A stretch of DNA of 64,000 nt from Muribaculaceae bacterium (GTDB lineage: Bacteria; Bacteroidota; Bacteroidia; Bacteroidales; Muribaculaceae), in the NCBI GenBank assembly GCA_022510385.1, contig JAFLTQ010000006.1, positions 62,001 to 126,000 on the forward strand, read 5' to 3'. Position 1 is the first letter of the stretch; each line of letters starts with the position of its first letter. Of the stretch, positions 20,337 through 28,784 are shown one piece after another. The notes under the pieces were generated by a model, which was given only the letters and a program-made list of their open reading frames with translations, was not told the origin of the DNA and did not search any database. The position numbers and the translations under genes were made by a program.

Positions 20337-21434
20337 TTAATAATTAAACATTATGTTTTTTAGAAACGTTAAAGTACTTTCAAATGAGTATTTGTTTAAA
20401 TATGTTTCTCTTAATAAATAATTATATTTCATAACACAGGTATTATTTATAGAATCAATAAAGTCTTTGGGGGTTGAACAGATACTAAATAGACCATCTG
20501 GAATTTCATATCCTTCCAAAGCATTGGGAGTCCCAAAGATAAATTTACCATACATTAATGCTTCTGCAACCTTTACCTTCATTCCGGCTCCTGAAATTAT
20601 TGGCATAATAACGGCGTCACATCTAAGATATTCGTCTTGAAGATTCTCTGTATAACCTAATATTCGTAAATTATTATTTGGCTTTATATCTTCAATTAAT
20701 TTTTCCATACCATTACCTATTACAGTTAGATGACAATTTATATGTGGCAGGATTGATTCAATAAACCATTTAATACCTTCTACATTACCAAAAAAATAAC
20801 TTCCTACAAATAATAGATTCTCTATTTTTTTAGGATTGTTAGATTTTATATTAGTTTCATTGTACTTATCCGGAAGAGATATTGGTAAAATATCTGTTAG
20901 GCTTTTTTGATAATAATTTTCAATATTTCTCTTTTCATTAAGAGATAAAGCAATTTTTTTATCAGAAAATCTTATGGCATTAATTTCATTCTTTCTCGCT
21001 CTATAGATTTCTTGCTTTTTTCGAAAAAATTTTTTATTTAGATTCTTATTTTTATCTGAATAAAATTTATACTCAAAATTATGAAAAAAGGTTATAACTG
21101 TTATTTCTCTAAATTTGTTTTTAATTAATTTAGCAAAATTTCCTAGAGTAGAACTGTCAATCCATACAATATTGATATTTTTATCAATAATTAGGTTAAG
21201 AATATTTTTTTTAATAAATGTATAATAGTCAGGATCAAAACCTAAAATTTTCCTTATAACTCTTTTATAGAATTTTTGTGAAGGATGATATAGAACAGGG
21301 TCCATGTTGATAGTGAAAACATTTTCTGTTCCATATAAAATTTGTAATCCACTCAAATTCCTTTTTTGACAATTAGATCCTCCAGTATCGGCTCTTAAAT
21401 TTTGATGAATGAATAAAATTTTTCCCTTATTCAT
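20337..21434 (-). CDS. Family 4 glycosyltransferase
   Basis: NLLFVGSYFFGNVEGIKWFIESILPHI; CDAVIMPIISGAGMKVKVAEALMYGKFIFGTPNALEGYE. Confidence 0.88.
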   Translation of the reverse strand: MNKGKILFIHQNLRADTGGSNCQKRNLSGLQILYGTENVFTINMDPVLYHPSQKFYKRVIRKILGFDPDYYTFIKKNILNLIIDKNINIVWIDSSTLGNFAKLIKNKFREITVITFFHNFEYKFYSDKNKNLNKKFFRKKQEIYRARKNEINAIRFSDKKIALSLNEKRNIENYYQKSLTDILPISLPDKYNETNIKSNNPKKIENLLFVGSYFFGNVEGIKWFIESILPHINCHLTVIGNGMEKLIEDIKPNNNLRILGYTENLQDEYLRCDAVIMPIISGAGMKVKVAEALMYGKFIFGTPNALEGYEIPDGLFSICSTPKDFIDSINNTCVMKYNYLLRETYLNKYSFESTLTFLKNIMFNY

Positions 21435-21558
21435 AATTTAAGTCCTTCAGATTATATTAAATATTAGTTGGATTTGTGCGAAATAGGGCAACCAAGGTAA
21501 TGATCTAGAAATATACGTAAATAACATTATTCTATTGATAATAGTTGCCAAATATTCT

Positions 21559-23106
21559 TCACTTATTTTTAGGAATTAATTTAAGAAGGCGCGAGGATAC
21601 TTCTCTCATGCCCGGGTTTAATATGAAAAGTAATATCCATGAACCTAAAGCAAAGGTAGCCACTATAGGAATGGATCCAAGTAAAAATGTACCATAATTT
21701 TGTGAAGCGTAGACCGTAAAGTTTCTCAGGAAAAAAATGCATACAAAGGCCATTATGGCAAAGACAAAAAAATGTTTTAAGCTAAGAATTATAAAATGAC
21801 TAAGAAAGCCTTTCATTTTTCTTGTCATCAGATAGTAGGGTTTCCACATCATGATAACTAAAATCTGAGATATCATAACCCCAAGAAGAACACCATTAAG
21901 ACCCCATGCAAATCCTAAACCTATTGATAATCCTATGTTCAGCGTGGCTTCAATTATCGGGGCCAATATATCAGAATATAGTCCATAGGCATTTACAAAA
22001 ATTTCCACTGTGTAACGATGAAGTTGGATAAACATGTTGCCGCAAATAATCAGCAGAGTTGATGTTGGGAGAATATATTCTGCTCCTATCCATATTTTTA
22101 TAAAAGATGGTGAAAGAAAGAATACACAGAATACAATAGTAGATACAATTAAAAAGCGAATTGAGAAAAGTTCATCAAAGACATTACGTATTTTTTGTTG
22201 ATCTCCTTCTGCCACGAGGTTACCTACGCCGGCTCCCATGCTGTCGAATACGGCTCCAATTAACATCTGAACGCCGTTAACAATTGTTATGTAGTTACCA
22301 TAAAGCGCCACAGTAGTAAGAGTTGTAAATGCATAGATGATAAGAGGGGAGGATTGATTAAGAGCGAAACTTCCAATTTTATGGAAGAAGATTTGTTTTA
22401 TTTTGGTGACTAATATTGCGTGTTTGGTGCGTAATGACTTAAATGTTGATTTAACTTTAGTGAGTCCTGGGAATTCCTTTATTGTGGCTTTATGAAGGCT
22501 CCAAGATCCGATAATGGCAAAAATTCCTTCTATGATTAACCACCAAACATAGCCGTTGTTTAATCTATAAACGGCCCACATTTGTAGTAAGGTTTTAGCT
22601 ATCATTATAGTCCTGAAGCTGTAGAGTATCTTATAATTTTGTTGGTTGGCAGATAGGACTATTTGTTTGTAATTGAAGAAATATCCTAAAAGGGCGCTGA
22701 AAAGTAAAACACCGAATGAAGCATAGGCATACCAGAGGGGAAGATGAATTTTTTTGAAAATCAAGGGGAAGAATGCCATTAATATAAAACCCCCGATTAG
22801 AATTAGAATGGCAATTCTTTTATATAAATGACCTTGCAAAGAAACTATTTCGTTAACGGTGTCGTGGTCTTTTTCATGCAAGGGTTTGTAAAGGGAGAAT
22901 CCTACGGCATTAGCTATACCAAGTTCAGCGAGGTTTAAGAATTGGAGAAGATTGACGGCAGTGGTGTTGAGACCGAGTATCTCAGTGCCAAGGTAATCCA
23001 GGAATATTTTCCTTGAAAAAAAGGAAAGGAAGAAGTTGATAACATAGAAGATTAAGGCAACTATGCTATTATGAAGAGATTTGGAAGTGCGAGATTCCAG
23101 AGTCAT
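21559..23106 (-). CDS. Polysaccharide flippase (Wzx/MATE-like)
   Basis: 515 aa multi-pass membrane protein; FSRKIFLDYLGTEILGLNTTAVNLLQFLNLAELGI signature of PST exporters in Bacteroidetes. Confidence 0.85.
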   Translation of the reverse strand: MTLESRTSKSLHNSIVALIFYVINFFLSFFSRKIFLDYLGTEILGLNTTAVNLLQFLNLAELGIANAVGFSLYKPLHEKDHDTVNEIVSLQGHLYKRIAILILIGGFILMAFFPLIFKKIHLPLWYAYASFGVLLFSALLGYFFNYKQIVLSANQQNYKILYSFRTIMIAKTLLQMWAVYRLNNGYVWWLIIEGIFAIIGSWSLHKATIKEFPGLTKVKSTFKSLRTKHAILVTKIKQIFFHKIGSFALNQSSPLIIYAFTTLTTVALYGNYITIVNGVQMLIGAVFDSMGAGVGNLVAEGDQQKIRNVFDELFSIRFLIVSTIVFCVFFLSPSFIKIWIGAEYILPTSTLLIICGNMFIQLHRYTVEIFVNAYGLYSDILAPIIEATLNIGLSIGLGFAWGLNGVLLGVMISQILVIMMWKPYYLMTRKMKGFLSHFIILSLKHFFVFAIMAFVCIFFLRNFTVYASQNYGTFLLGSIPIVATFALGSWILLFILNPGMREVSSRLLKLIPKNK

Positions 23107-23394
23107 ATAATTTTAAAGATTTATTTAAATTATAAATCTTTAGGAATTATGAATTTTTAATTAGTAAATAGAGAGGTGTTATTCAACCTAACCGAGGTTG
23201 TAAGAGAAAGGAGGATAGTTCTATCCTCAGGCTCCGAATATCTCCTATATTTCTTGCCTGAGGTTGGCTTTATTAAGCATCTCCGAGGTTTTGAAGAGGT
23301 GGAAAGTTGGAAGGTGAGAAAGTCTTAAAGTTTGAAGATATGAGAGTTGTCGTGGAGAGCTTTATGACAGTTTTTCTTTTTGAACTATTATGTT

Positions 23395-24159
23395 TCAGAT
23401 GGCGGTCCAGCCTCCATCGGCTGCTATGATTTGACCTGTTATATATTTTGCTCCGTCTGAAACCAAGAATAGACAAAGCGGTGCAATGTCATCGGGATTT
23501 CCCATCCTTTTCATGGGACATCGATGATTATAATTTTTTACAAATTCTTCTCTCTGGTGGTCCCAAATACCTCCCGGGCATACACAATTAACTCTTATGT
23601 TATATTTGCCTAAATAAGATGCCAGATAGCGTGTGAAGTTTATTATTCCTCCTTTAATCGCACAATATTCTGCAGGAGAGGTTCCACCGTAATCTTCGTA
23701 TATCGTAAAATCATTGCCAACTATTCCATAAATGGATCCAAAGTTGACTATTGAACCATATTTTTGTTTCTCCATGACTATGGAGACTTGTTGATCAAGA
23801 TAAAAAACCGAGTTAAGCTGAATATCCACATTTTCTTTCCAATGGCGGAAAGGGGTATCTTCAAAATTATATCTTCCCCAATCTTTAGTGTGAGGATAAG
23901 CAGCATTTATAAGGCCATCAATTCGTCCGTAATGATTCAAAGTGAATTTAACAAGGTCTTCTATAGAATCATTTGATGACAGATCAAGATGAAAAGAAGC
24001 GGACCCATCTGAATGAAATTCAGTGGCCCTTTGAATATCTGCATAAATTACTTTGGCTTCATGTTCAACTAATTCCGAACAAATTTCTTGGCCTATCAGT
24101 CCGTTTGATCCGGTCACTATTATCACCTTATCTTTAAGATCTTTCATTTTGCAAAGCAA
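23395..24159 (-). CDS. SDR-family oxidoreductase
   Basis: IIVTGSNGLIGQEICSEL; YCAIKGGIINFTRYLASYLGKYNIRVNCVCPGGI; ITGQIIAADGGWT. Confidence 0.9.
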   Translation of the reverse strand: MLCKMKDLKDKVIIVTGSNGLIGQEICSELVEHEAKVIYADIQRATEFHSDGSASFHLDLSSNDSIEDLVKFTLNHYGRIDGLINAAYPHTKDWGRYNFEDTPFRHWKENVDIQLNSVFYLDQQVSIVMEKQKYGSIVNFGSIYGIVGNDFTIYEDYGGTSPAEYCAIKGGIINFTRYLASYLGKYNIRVNCVCPGGIWDHQREEFVKNYNHRCPMKRMGNPDDIAPLCLFLVSDGAKYITGQIIAADGGWTAI

Positions 24160-25057
24160 TCTTTAAAGTATGGTAGGCACTATTAACGTCGTTTTCTGCC
24201 TTTCGATTTTCTCTTATTAATTTAATGAAGTATTCCAACTGTTTTTTATAGGTGTCGGAGAAATTATCTTTCCCTTCATAAACCACTTCCCCTTTTGAGT
24301 CGGTGATTTTATTAGCTTTCAAATCAACTGTCCAGGTTATATCTTTAAAAACTATTTCGAGAGTTCGCTTGTAGTCTGTTCTATAATAATTCAAAACCAC
24401 AGAAACCGAGAATTCGGGATAAAGCAGGCAATAATTGGCATAATCGTATGATCTGATTTGAAGGGAGGAAACATTCCTAAAAATTCCAAAACTTTCTTTT
24501 GGAAATCCGAATAACCAACATATATAATCAAGTTCATGAATAAGATCCAGATGGACTCCGCCTCCTTGTTCCGGGATTGAACTATATACTTTTCTATAAT
24601 CTACCCCCTCTCTCCAATCAGGAAGGTGAGACCCGCAATATACATTCACTTCATTAATCCTAATTTCCGGATGAGAATGAATATAATAATGGAGGAATGA
24701 AATGCATCCAAGAAATCTCAGATTACATGCCACATAAGTTATGATTTCATTGTCGTTGATTTCCTCGATTAACGAATCATAAATAATGCTTTCAAATACC
24801 GGTTTTTCAATAAAAAGAGAAGTCTTTAACTTTATAACCTTAGCAATGGTTTCTGCATGCAATGAAGTAGGATTAGATATGATGATGAAATCATATTTTT
24901 CATCAGGAAGAAGATTATAGATATTCCTTACACCTTCTTCTTGTCTGGATTCCTTCGAAGAGCGTAAAGCATCGATCTTAACATCCGGATCTATAGCCTT
25001 GAGCGCTGTGATATGTTTTCGGGCTATTGAGCCAAGACCTATAATCAGAACCTTCAT
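24134..25057 (-). CDS. Gfo/Idh/MocA-family oxidoreductase
   Basis: VLIIGLGSIARKHITALKAI; LFIEKPVFESI; GGGVHLDLIHELDYICWLFG. Confidence 0.9.
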   Translation of the reverse strand: MKVLIIGLGSIARKHITALKAIDPDVKIDALRSSKESRQEEGVRNIYNLLPDEKYDFIIISNPTSLHAETIAKVIKLKTSLFIEKPVFESIIYDSLIEEINDNEIITYVACNLRFLGCISFLHYYIHSHPEIRINEVNVYCGSHLPDWREGVDYRKVYSSIPEQGGGVHLDLIHELDYICWLFGFPKESFGIFRNVSSLQIRSYDYANYCLLYPEFSVSVVLNYYRTDYKRTLEIVFKDITWTVDLKANKITDSKGEVVYEGKDNFSDTYKKQLEYFIKLIRENRKAENDVNSAYHTLKIALQNERS

Positions 25058-25773
25058 CCCATTATATTTTTTAGTTTATCATGGGTTAACAAGAATTCCA
25101 GATACTCAAAATCTAAAGGTTCATCCAGGTCAAAACACATATGGTCCATTACATAGCATTTGGAGCGGGGAGTCACGGCGCGGGGGGATTCAATATCCAA
25201 CGCTTCTCTACGATAAACATATATGGATGCATTCATATCATAGACTTTAGGAGCAGATTGACGGGTTGTATATTTCCCTCCTAAAACTACTTTACAATAT
25301 CCATCCGATGTTTCCTCCACCATATTAAAATATGGATTTCTGGCAGCGGGATTGACCGAAAAAGAAGTCAGGACCTCTTTATCTTCTTTGACAAGATCAA
25401 GGCACCTTTGAATATCTTCTACATTACGAATCGGAGAAGTGATATCGAGGTCTATTACAAATTCTACTTTTTTTCCTGTTTCGGTTTCATACCATAACAT
25501 TGCATCCTTTATGGCGTCAGGTTTTCCTACGGTGTCATTGGCAAGATAATCCGGACGGGTGTAATCTGTATAAATACCCAATTCCTTACCGACGTTTTTT
25601 ATCTCTTCGCTATCTGTGGAAAGGATAATCGCTGCATTCTTCCCCTTAATAAATTTTTTTGCCACTTCAACGGTATAAGCCATTAAAGGTTTTCCCGCGA
25701 TAATTTTTATATTTTTTCCGGGAATACCCTTAGAGCCTCCTCGCGCACATATTGTGACAAGTATATTGGACAT
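25054..25773 (-). CDS. Acylneuraminate cytidylyltransferase-like (NeuA/LegF family)
   Basis: MSNILVTICARGGSKGIPGKNIKIIAGKPLMAYTVEVAKK; LDITSPIRNVEDI. Confidence 0.88.
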   Translation of the reverse strand: MSNILVTICARGGSKGIPGKNIKIIAGKPLMAYTVEVAKKFIKGKNAAIILSTDSEEIKNVGKELGIYTDYTRPDYLANDTVGKPDAIKDAMLWYETETGKKVEFVIDLDITSPIRNVEDIQRCLDLVKEDKEVLTSFSVNPAARNPYFNMVEETSDGYCKVVLGGKYTTRQSAPKVYDMNASIYVYRREALDIESPRAVTPRSKCYVMDHMCFDLDEPLDFEYLEFLLTHDKLKNIMG

Positions 25774-25889
25774 GTTTTTAAGTTTTTATATCGGGGATTT
25801 TTTAAGTTCCCATAGAGGATTTAAGGAAAAATCCTTCCCGTTTTGATGGTATTTAGTTAGTAGCTTATGGTGTTATGGTCTCCGAATAT

Positions 25890-25988
25890 TTAGTGCCTGG
25901 CACCCTCTACTGAGTCAGCTTTTAGGAGCATTGAGGCAGCCTCAATCATGTGATGAATGCGATGAGGGTCACGGATTGATTCTCTCAT
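25890..25988 (-). pseudogene. HEPN (HepT/DUF86-like) toxin N-terminal fragment, 32 aa
   Basis: Own translation: MRESIRDPHRIHHMIEAASMLLKADSVEGARH*; overlaps the end of the MNT ORF as in mntA-hepT pairs. Confidence 0.6.
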
Positions 25989-26274
25989 AAATCTTTATTT
26001 TTTGAGCTTCAACTTCGTTTGCTATATAGGGATAGAGGGTACCTTCTTCTACAAGATCTACTTTAAGATTCAGTGTTTCTTCTAATTCTTGAATGATTTT
26101 GACAATTCCAAGGAGTCCGGGACGAAAACCGTCGTCGTATGAAACGAGGATGTCTATATCGGATGACGGAGTTTGGTCACCACGCGCGTATGAACCGAAT
26201 ATCCAAGCACGGGATATCGGCTTGTCTTGGAAATAGGTTTGGAGAGTGGATATGATGGATTCAAGAGAAAACAT
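25969..26274 (-). CDS. Minimal nucleotidyltransferase (MntA-like antitoxin)
   Basis: AWIFGSYARGDQTPSSDIDILVSYDDG (GSxxxRxxxxSDxD motif). Confidence 0.85.
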   Translation of the reverse strand: MFSLESIISTLQTYFQDKPISRAWIFGSYARGDQTPSSDIDILVSYDDGFRPGLLGIVKIIQELEETLNLKVDLVEEGTLYPYIANEVEAQKIKIYERINP

Positions 26275-26295
26275 GGTGGGGAGAGGTGGAGAGTT

Positions 26296-26402
26296 GGTAG
26301 CTGCCCGGTCCTCCGGGCGGTAGAAAATGACTAAATCTGCTTAAAATTATAATAATAAGGCTTTTTTGATTAGTTGACCGCTCAGAGGACTGAGCGGCTA
26401 CG
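26296..26402. repeat. 106-bp two-hairpin element, copy 2 (opposite orientation to copy 1)
   Basis: ggtagctgcccggtcctccgggcggtagaaaatgactaa...gattagttgaccgctcagaggactgagcggctacg. Confidence 0.85.
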
Positions 26403-26414
26403 AGGTGCCAATTG

Positions 26415-26512
26415 TAAGTAAGAAACAGTAAGTAAGAAGGAAGAAGTTGTAAGTTTTGAGTTGTAAGTTTTAAGTTTCAAGTAAGAAACAATAAACAATA
26501 AGTAGGTCGCGG
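26415..26512. repeat. Heptamer array
   Basis: gtaagtaagaaacagtaagtaagaag...gttgtaagttttgagttgtaagttttaagtttcaag. Confidence 0.75.
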
Positions 26513-26699
26513 AGCGATGGGGATATGTTTCTGAGGGATAGATGAATAGGTTGATTTTTGTAACCAACCGGGAGATTGTGAATATGATTATATTCACCCG
26601 TGGGAATAGGGAGTATTAAATAAAAAGAAGTAATCCCACGGGATTATAGGGCAAAAATAATAAAAAAAGGGAAATTAAACAAGTTTGGAGAGAAGGAGG

Positions 26700-26972
26700 G
26701 TAGGGAAGTAAGAAACAATAAGTAAGGAGTAATAAGTTGTGAGTTGTGAGTTTTGAGTTGTGAGTTTTGAGTTGTGAGTTGTGAGTTTTGAGTTGTGAGT
26801 TTTTAGAGAAGGAGGGAATAGAGGAATGCACCTTCGACGAAAGACCAATATAAAACAGTAAGTAATGAGTAATGAGTTGTGAGTTGTGAGTTTTGAGAGA
26901 AGGAGGGTATAGAGGAAGGCACCTTCGACGAAAGACAGATGCAAAACGGTAAGTTTTGAGTTTTGAGTTGTA
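26700..26972. repeat. Heptamer array with two copies of the 17-bp motif caccttcgacgaaagac (26829-26845, 26920-26936)
   Basis: gagttgtgagttttgagttgtgagttttgag...; motif copies read directly. Confidence 0.85.
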
Positions 26973-27109
26973 AGTTGTCGTGGAGCGACAGAAATGGGAA
27001 GAACTTTTTTTAAGTTCTCATAAATAAAGGAATTTTGGAAAAATCCTTCCCGTTTGTATAATAGGATTTAAGAAAAAATCCTGCCCGTTTTGGAGAGAGT
27101 TGGAGAATA

Positions 27110-27216
27110 GTAGCCGCACGGTCCTCCGGGCGGTAGAAAATGACTAAAATCCGCTTTTAAAATGATTAATAAGGCTTTTTTGATTAGTTGACCGCTCAGA
27201 GGACTGAGCGGCTACG
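27110..27216. repeat. 106-bp two-hairpin element, copy 3 (same orientation as copy 2)
   Basis: gtagccgcacggtcctccgggcggtagaaaatgactaaaatccgc...ttgattagttgaccgctcagaggactgagcggctacg. Confidence 0.85.
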
Positions 27217-27286
27217 GGAAAAATCCTTCCCGTTAGGAACTTTTCTCAAAGTCCGCTCATAAAAATACCCGATGAAATGGCGGGGA

Positions 27287-28084
27287 TTATTTCTTTTTGG
27301 CTACCGTGGAAGAAGCGCGAGATGGCGCGAAATTACGCGGTTGCGTGTAAGTTTTCTTGGAAAAAGTGTACGTGTCTGTGTGGGTTGTCTGATTTTCGAA
27401 GTCGAAAATAGCACAAGGATTAATGGCGTATCCCATGAAACGCGTTTCAAAATGGAGGTGAGGACCTGTAGAACGGCCTGTAGATCCCCCAAGCGCTATC
27501 GGTTCGCCTGCGCGTACCACTTGATCAGGTTTTACAAGGTGTTTATTTAGATGGCCATAGACAGTTTCGAGGCCGTTTGGATGACGAATGATGATATAGT
27601 AGCCATAACCGCGTCTTTCATAGGCAGTAAGGCGCACTTTGCCGTCGAAAGCCGCGTATATTGTGTCGTTGCGTTGAATTTTGAGGTCGACGCCTTTGTG
27701 CATACGTCCGAATTTACGCCGGTATCCGTAGTTGGAAGTTATGAAGCCCGGGCAAGGCATGAAATGTCCTGTTACGTCAATAGTCTGAGAGTCAGGGACA
27801 TCGGTGTCTTTAAAAGGATTAACTGATTTAGAGTTCCAACCTTCAGTGTAGATATCGAGTTCGGGTTCAATATCCTCTTCGAGGAGGTCGATAAAAGTAT
27901 AATGTTCCACGAGTTGCACCTGCTCGTCGGCGTGAGATGCCTGTTTTGCTAAGAGTTCACGGTGCATAGCAGCGTGAGGAGAAGATGATTTTGATGGTGA
28001 TGATATAGTTTGGGCCACAAGAGGTATGGCGCAAATTAGAGCAAATACAGAGTATGCTATTTTGTGCATAATTTTGATTATCAA
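27287..28084 (-). CDS. M23-family peptidase (LytM), secreted
   Basis: ITSNYGYRRKFGRMHKGVDLKI; YYIIIRHPNGLETVYGHLNKHLV; GSTGRSTGPHLHFETR. Confidence 0.93.
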   Translation of the reverse strand: MIIKIMHKIAYSVFALICAIPLVAQTISSPSKSSSPHAAMHRELLAKQASHADEQVQLVEHYTFIDLLEEDIEPELDIYTEGWNSKSVNPFKDTDVPDSQTIDVTGHFMPCPGFITSNYGYRRKFGRMHKGVDLKIQRNDTIYAAFDGKVRLTAYERRGYGYYIIIRHPNGLETVYGHLNKHLVKPDQVVRAGEPIALGGSTGRSTGPHLHFETRFMGYAINPCAIFDFENQTTHTDTYTFSKKTYTQPRNFAPSRASSTVAKKK

Positions 28085-28212
28085 GCAGTTGATTAATGCC
28101 GCTAAGTATAGGTATCAGATATAGGCGGCGAGTCGGTAGCAAAGTTAGGGCAAAAAACTCAGAGAAACAAGAGGGGGAGGAGAGAGGGAGATACAAAAAA
28201 TGTTAAAAAAGA

Positions 28213-28674
28213 TCAGGCCTCGCCATCGCCGTATAGGAATTGAAGGGTAGCTGGGGCGTAGTCGAAAATTTCCTCCGGACGGAAAAACCTTGCTATTTCA
28301 ATTTTAGCGTTTTCCACTGAGTCGGAAGCATGAATGATGTTAGCTTGTCCGCTCATGCAGAAGTCGCCTCGGAGTGTGCCGGGTTCTGCCTTTCGACCGT
28401 TGGTAACGCCTGTCATTTTACGGAAAACTTCGACGATATCGACCCCTGAAAGCACCATTGCAATCACCGGGGAAGCCATCATAGAGGCTGCCAGTGAAGG
28501 GAAGAATGGTTTGTCGACGAGGTGAGCGTAGTGTTCGCGAAGAATTTTTTCATCGAGTTGCATCATTTTGAGAGCGGAGATGATGATTCCGCGTTGTTGG
28601 ATGCGGGTGATTACTTGTCCTACGAGGCAACGTTGGATGCAGGACGGTTTAAGGAGTACGAGTGTTTGTTCCAT
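28213..28674 (-). CDS. ndk: Nucleoside diphosphate kinase
   Basis: TLVLLKPSCIQRCLVGQVITRI; RGDFCMSGQANIIHASDSVENAKIEIARFF. Confidence 0.93.
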   Translation of the reverse strand: MEQTLVLLKPSCIQRCLVGQVITRIQQRGIIISALKMMQLDEKILREHYAHLVDKPFFPSLAASMMASPVIAMVLSGVDIVEVFRKMTGVTNGRKAEPGTLRGDFCMSGQANIIHASDSVENAKIEIARFFRPEEIFDYAPATLQFLYGDGEA

Positions 28675-28784
28675 GGGATAGAAATTTGTTGTTTTGTGCA
28701 AATATAAGGAAAAAAGGCGGGAAAGGGGTAGGAAATAAAAAAATCAGTAAATTTGGGGGAAAATAAGAAACAAAAGATTTAGAG

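Larger units (their letters stand above)
25798..27255. repeat. Intergenic repeat islands (hairpins, heptamer arrays, 106-bp elements) around the MNT gene
   Basis: Multiple families shared with 8.3-9.1 kb and 44.07-44.24 kb; interrupted by the MNT/HEPN genes at 25890-26274. Confidence 0.8.

Noticed and set aside
26616-26944. ORFs encoding KLTTHNSQLKT-type proteins (also at 30079-30450, 31716-32458, 34860-35150)
   Set aside because: They are translations of the noncoding 7-bp repeat arrays; the 7-aa periodicity follows from 7 x 3 = 21 nt.
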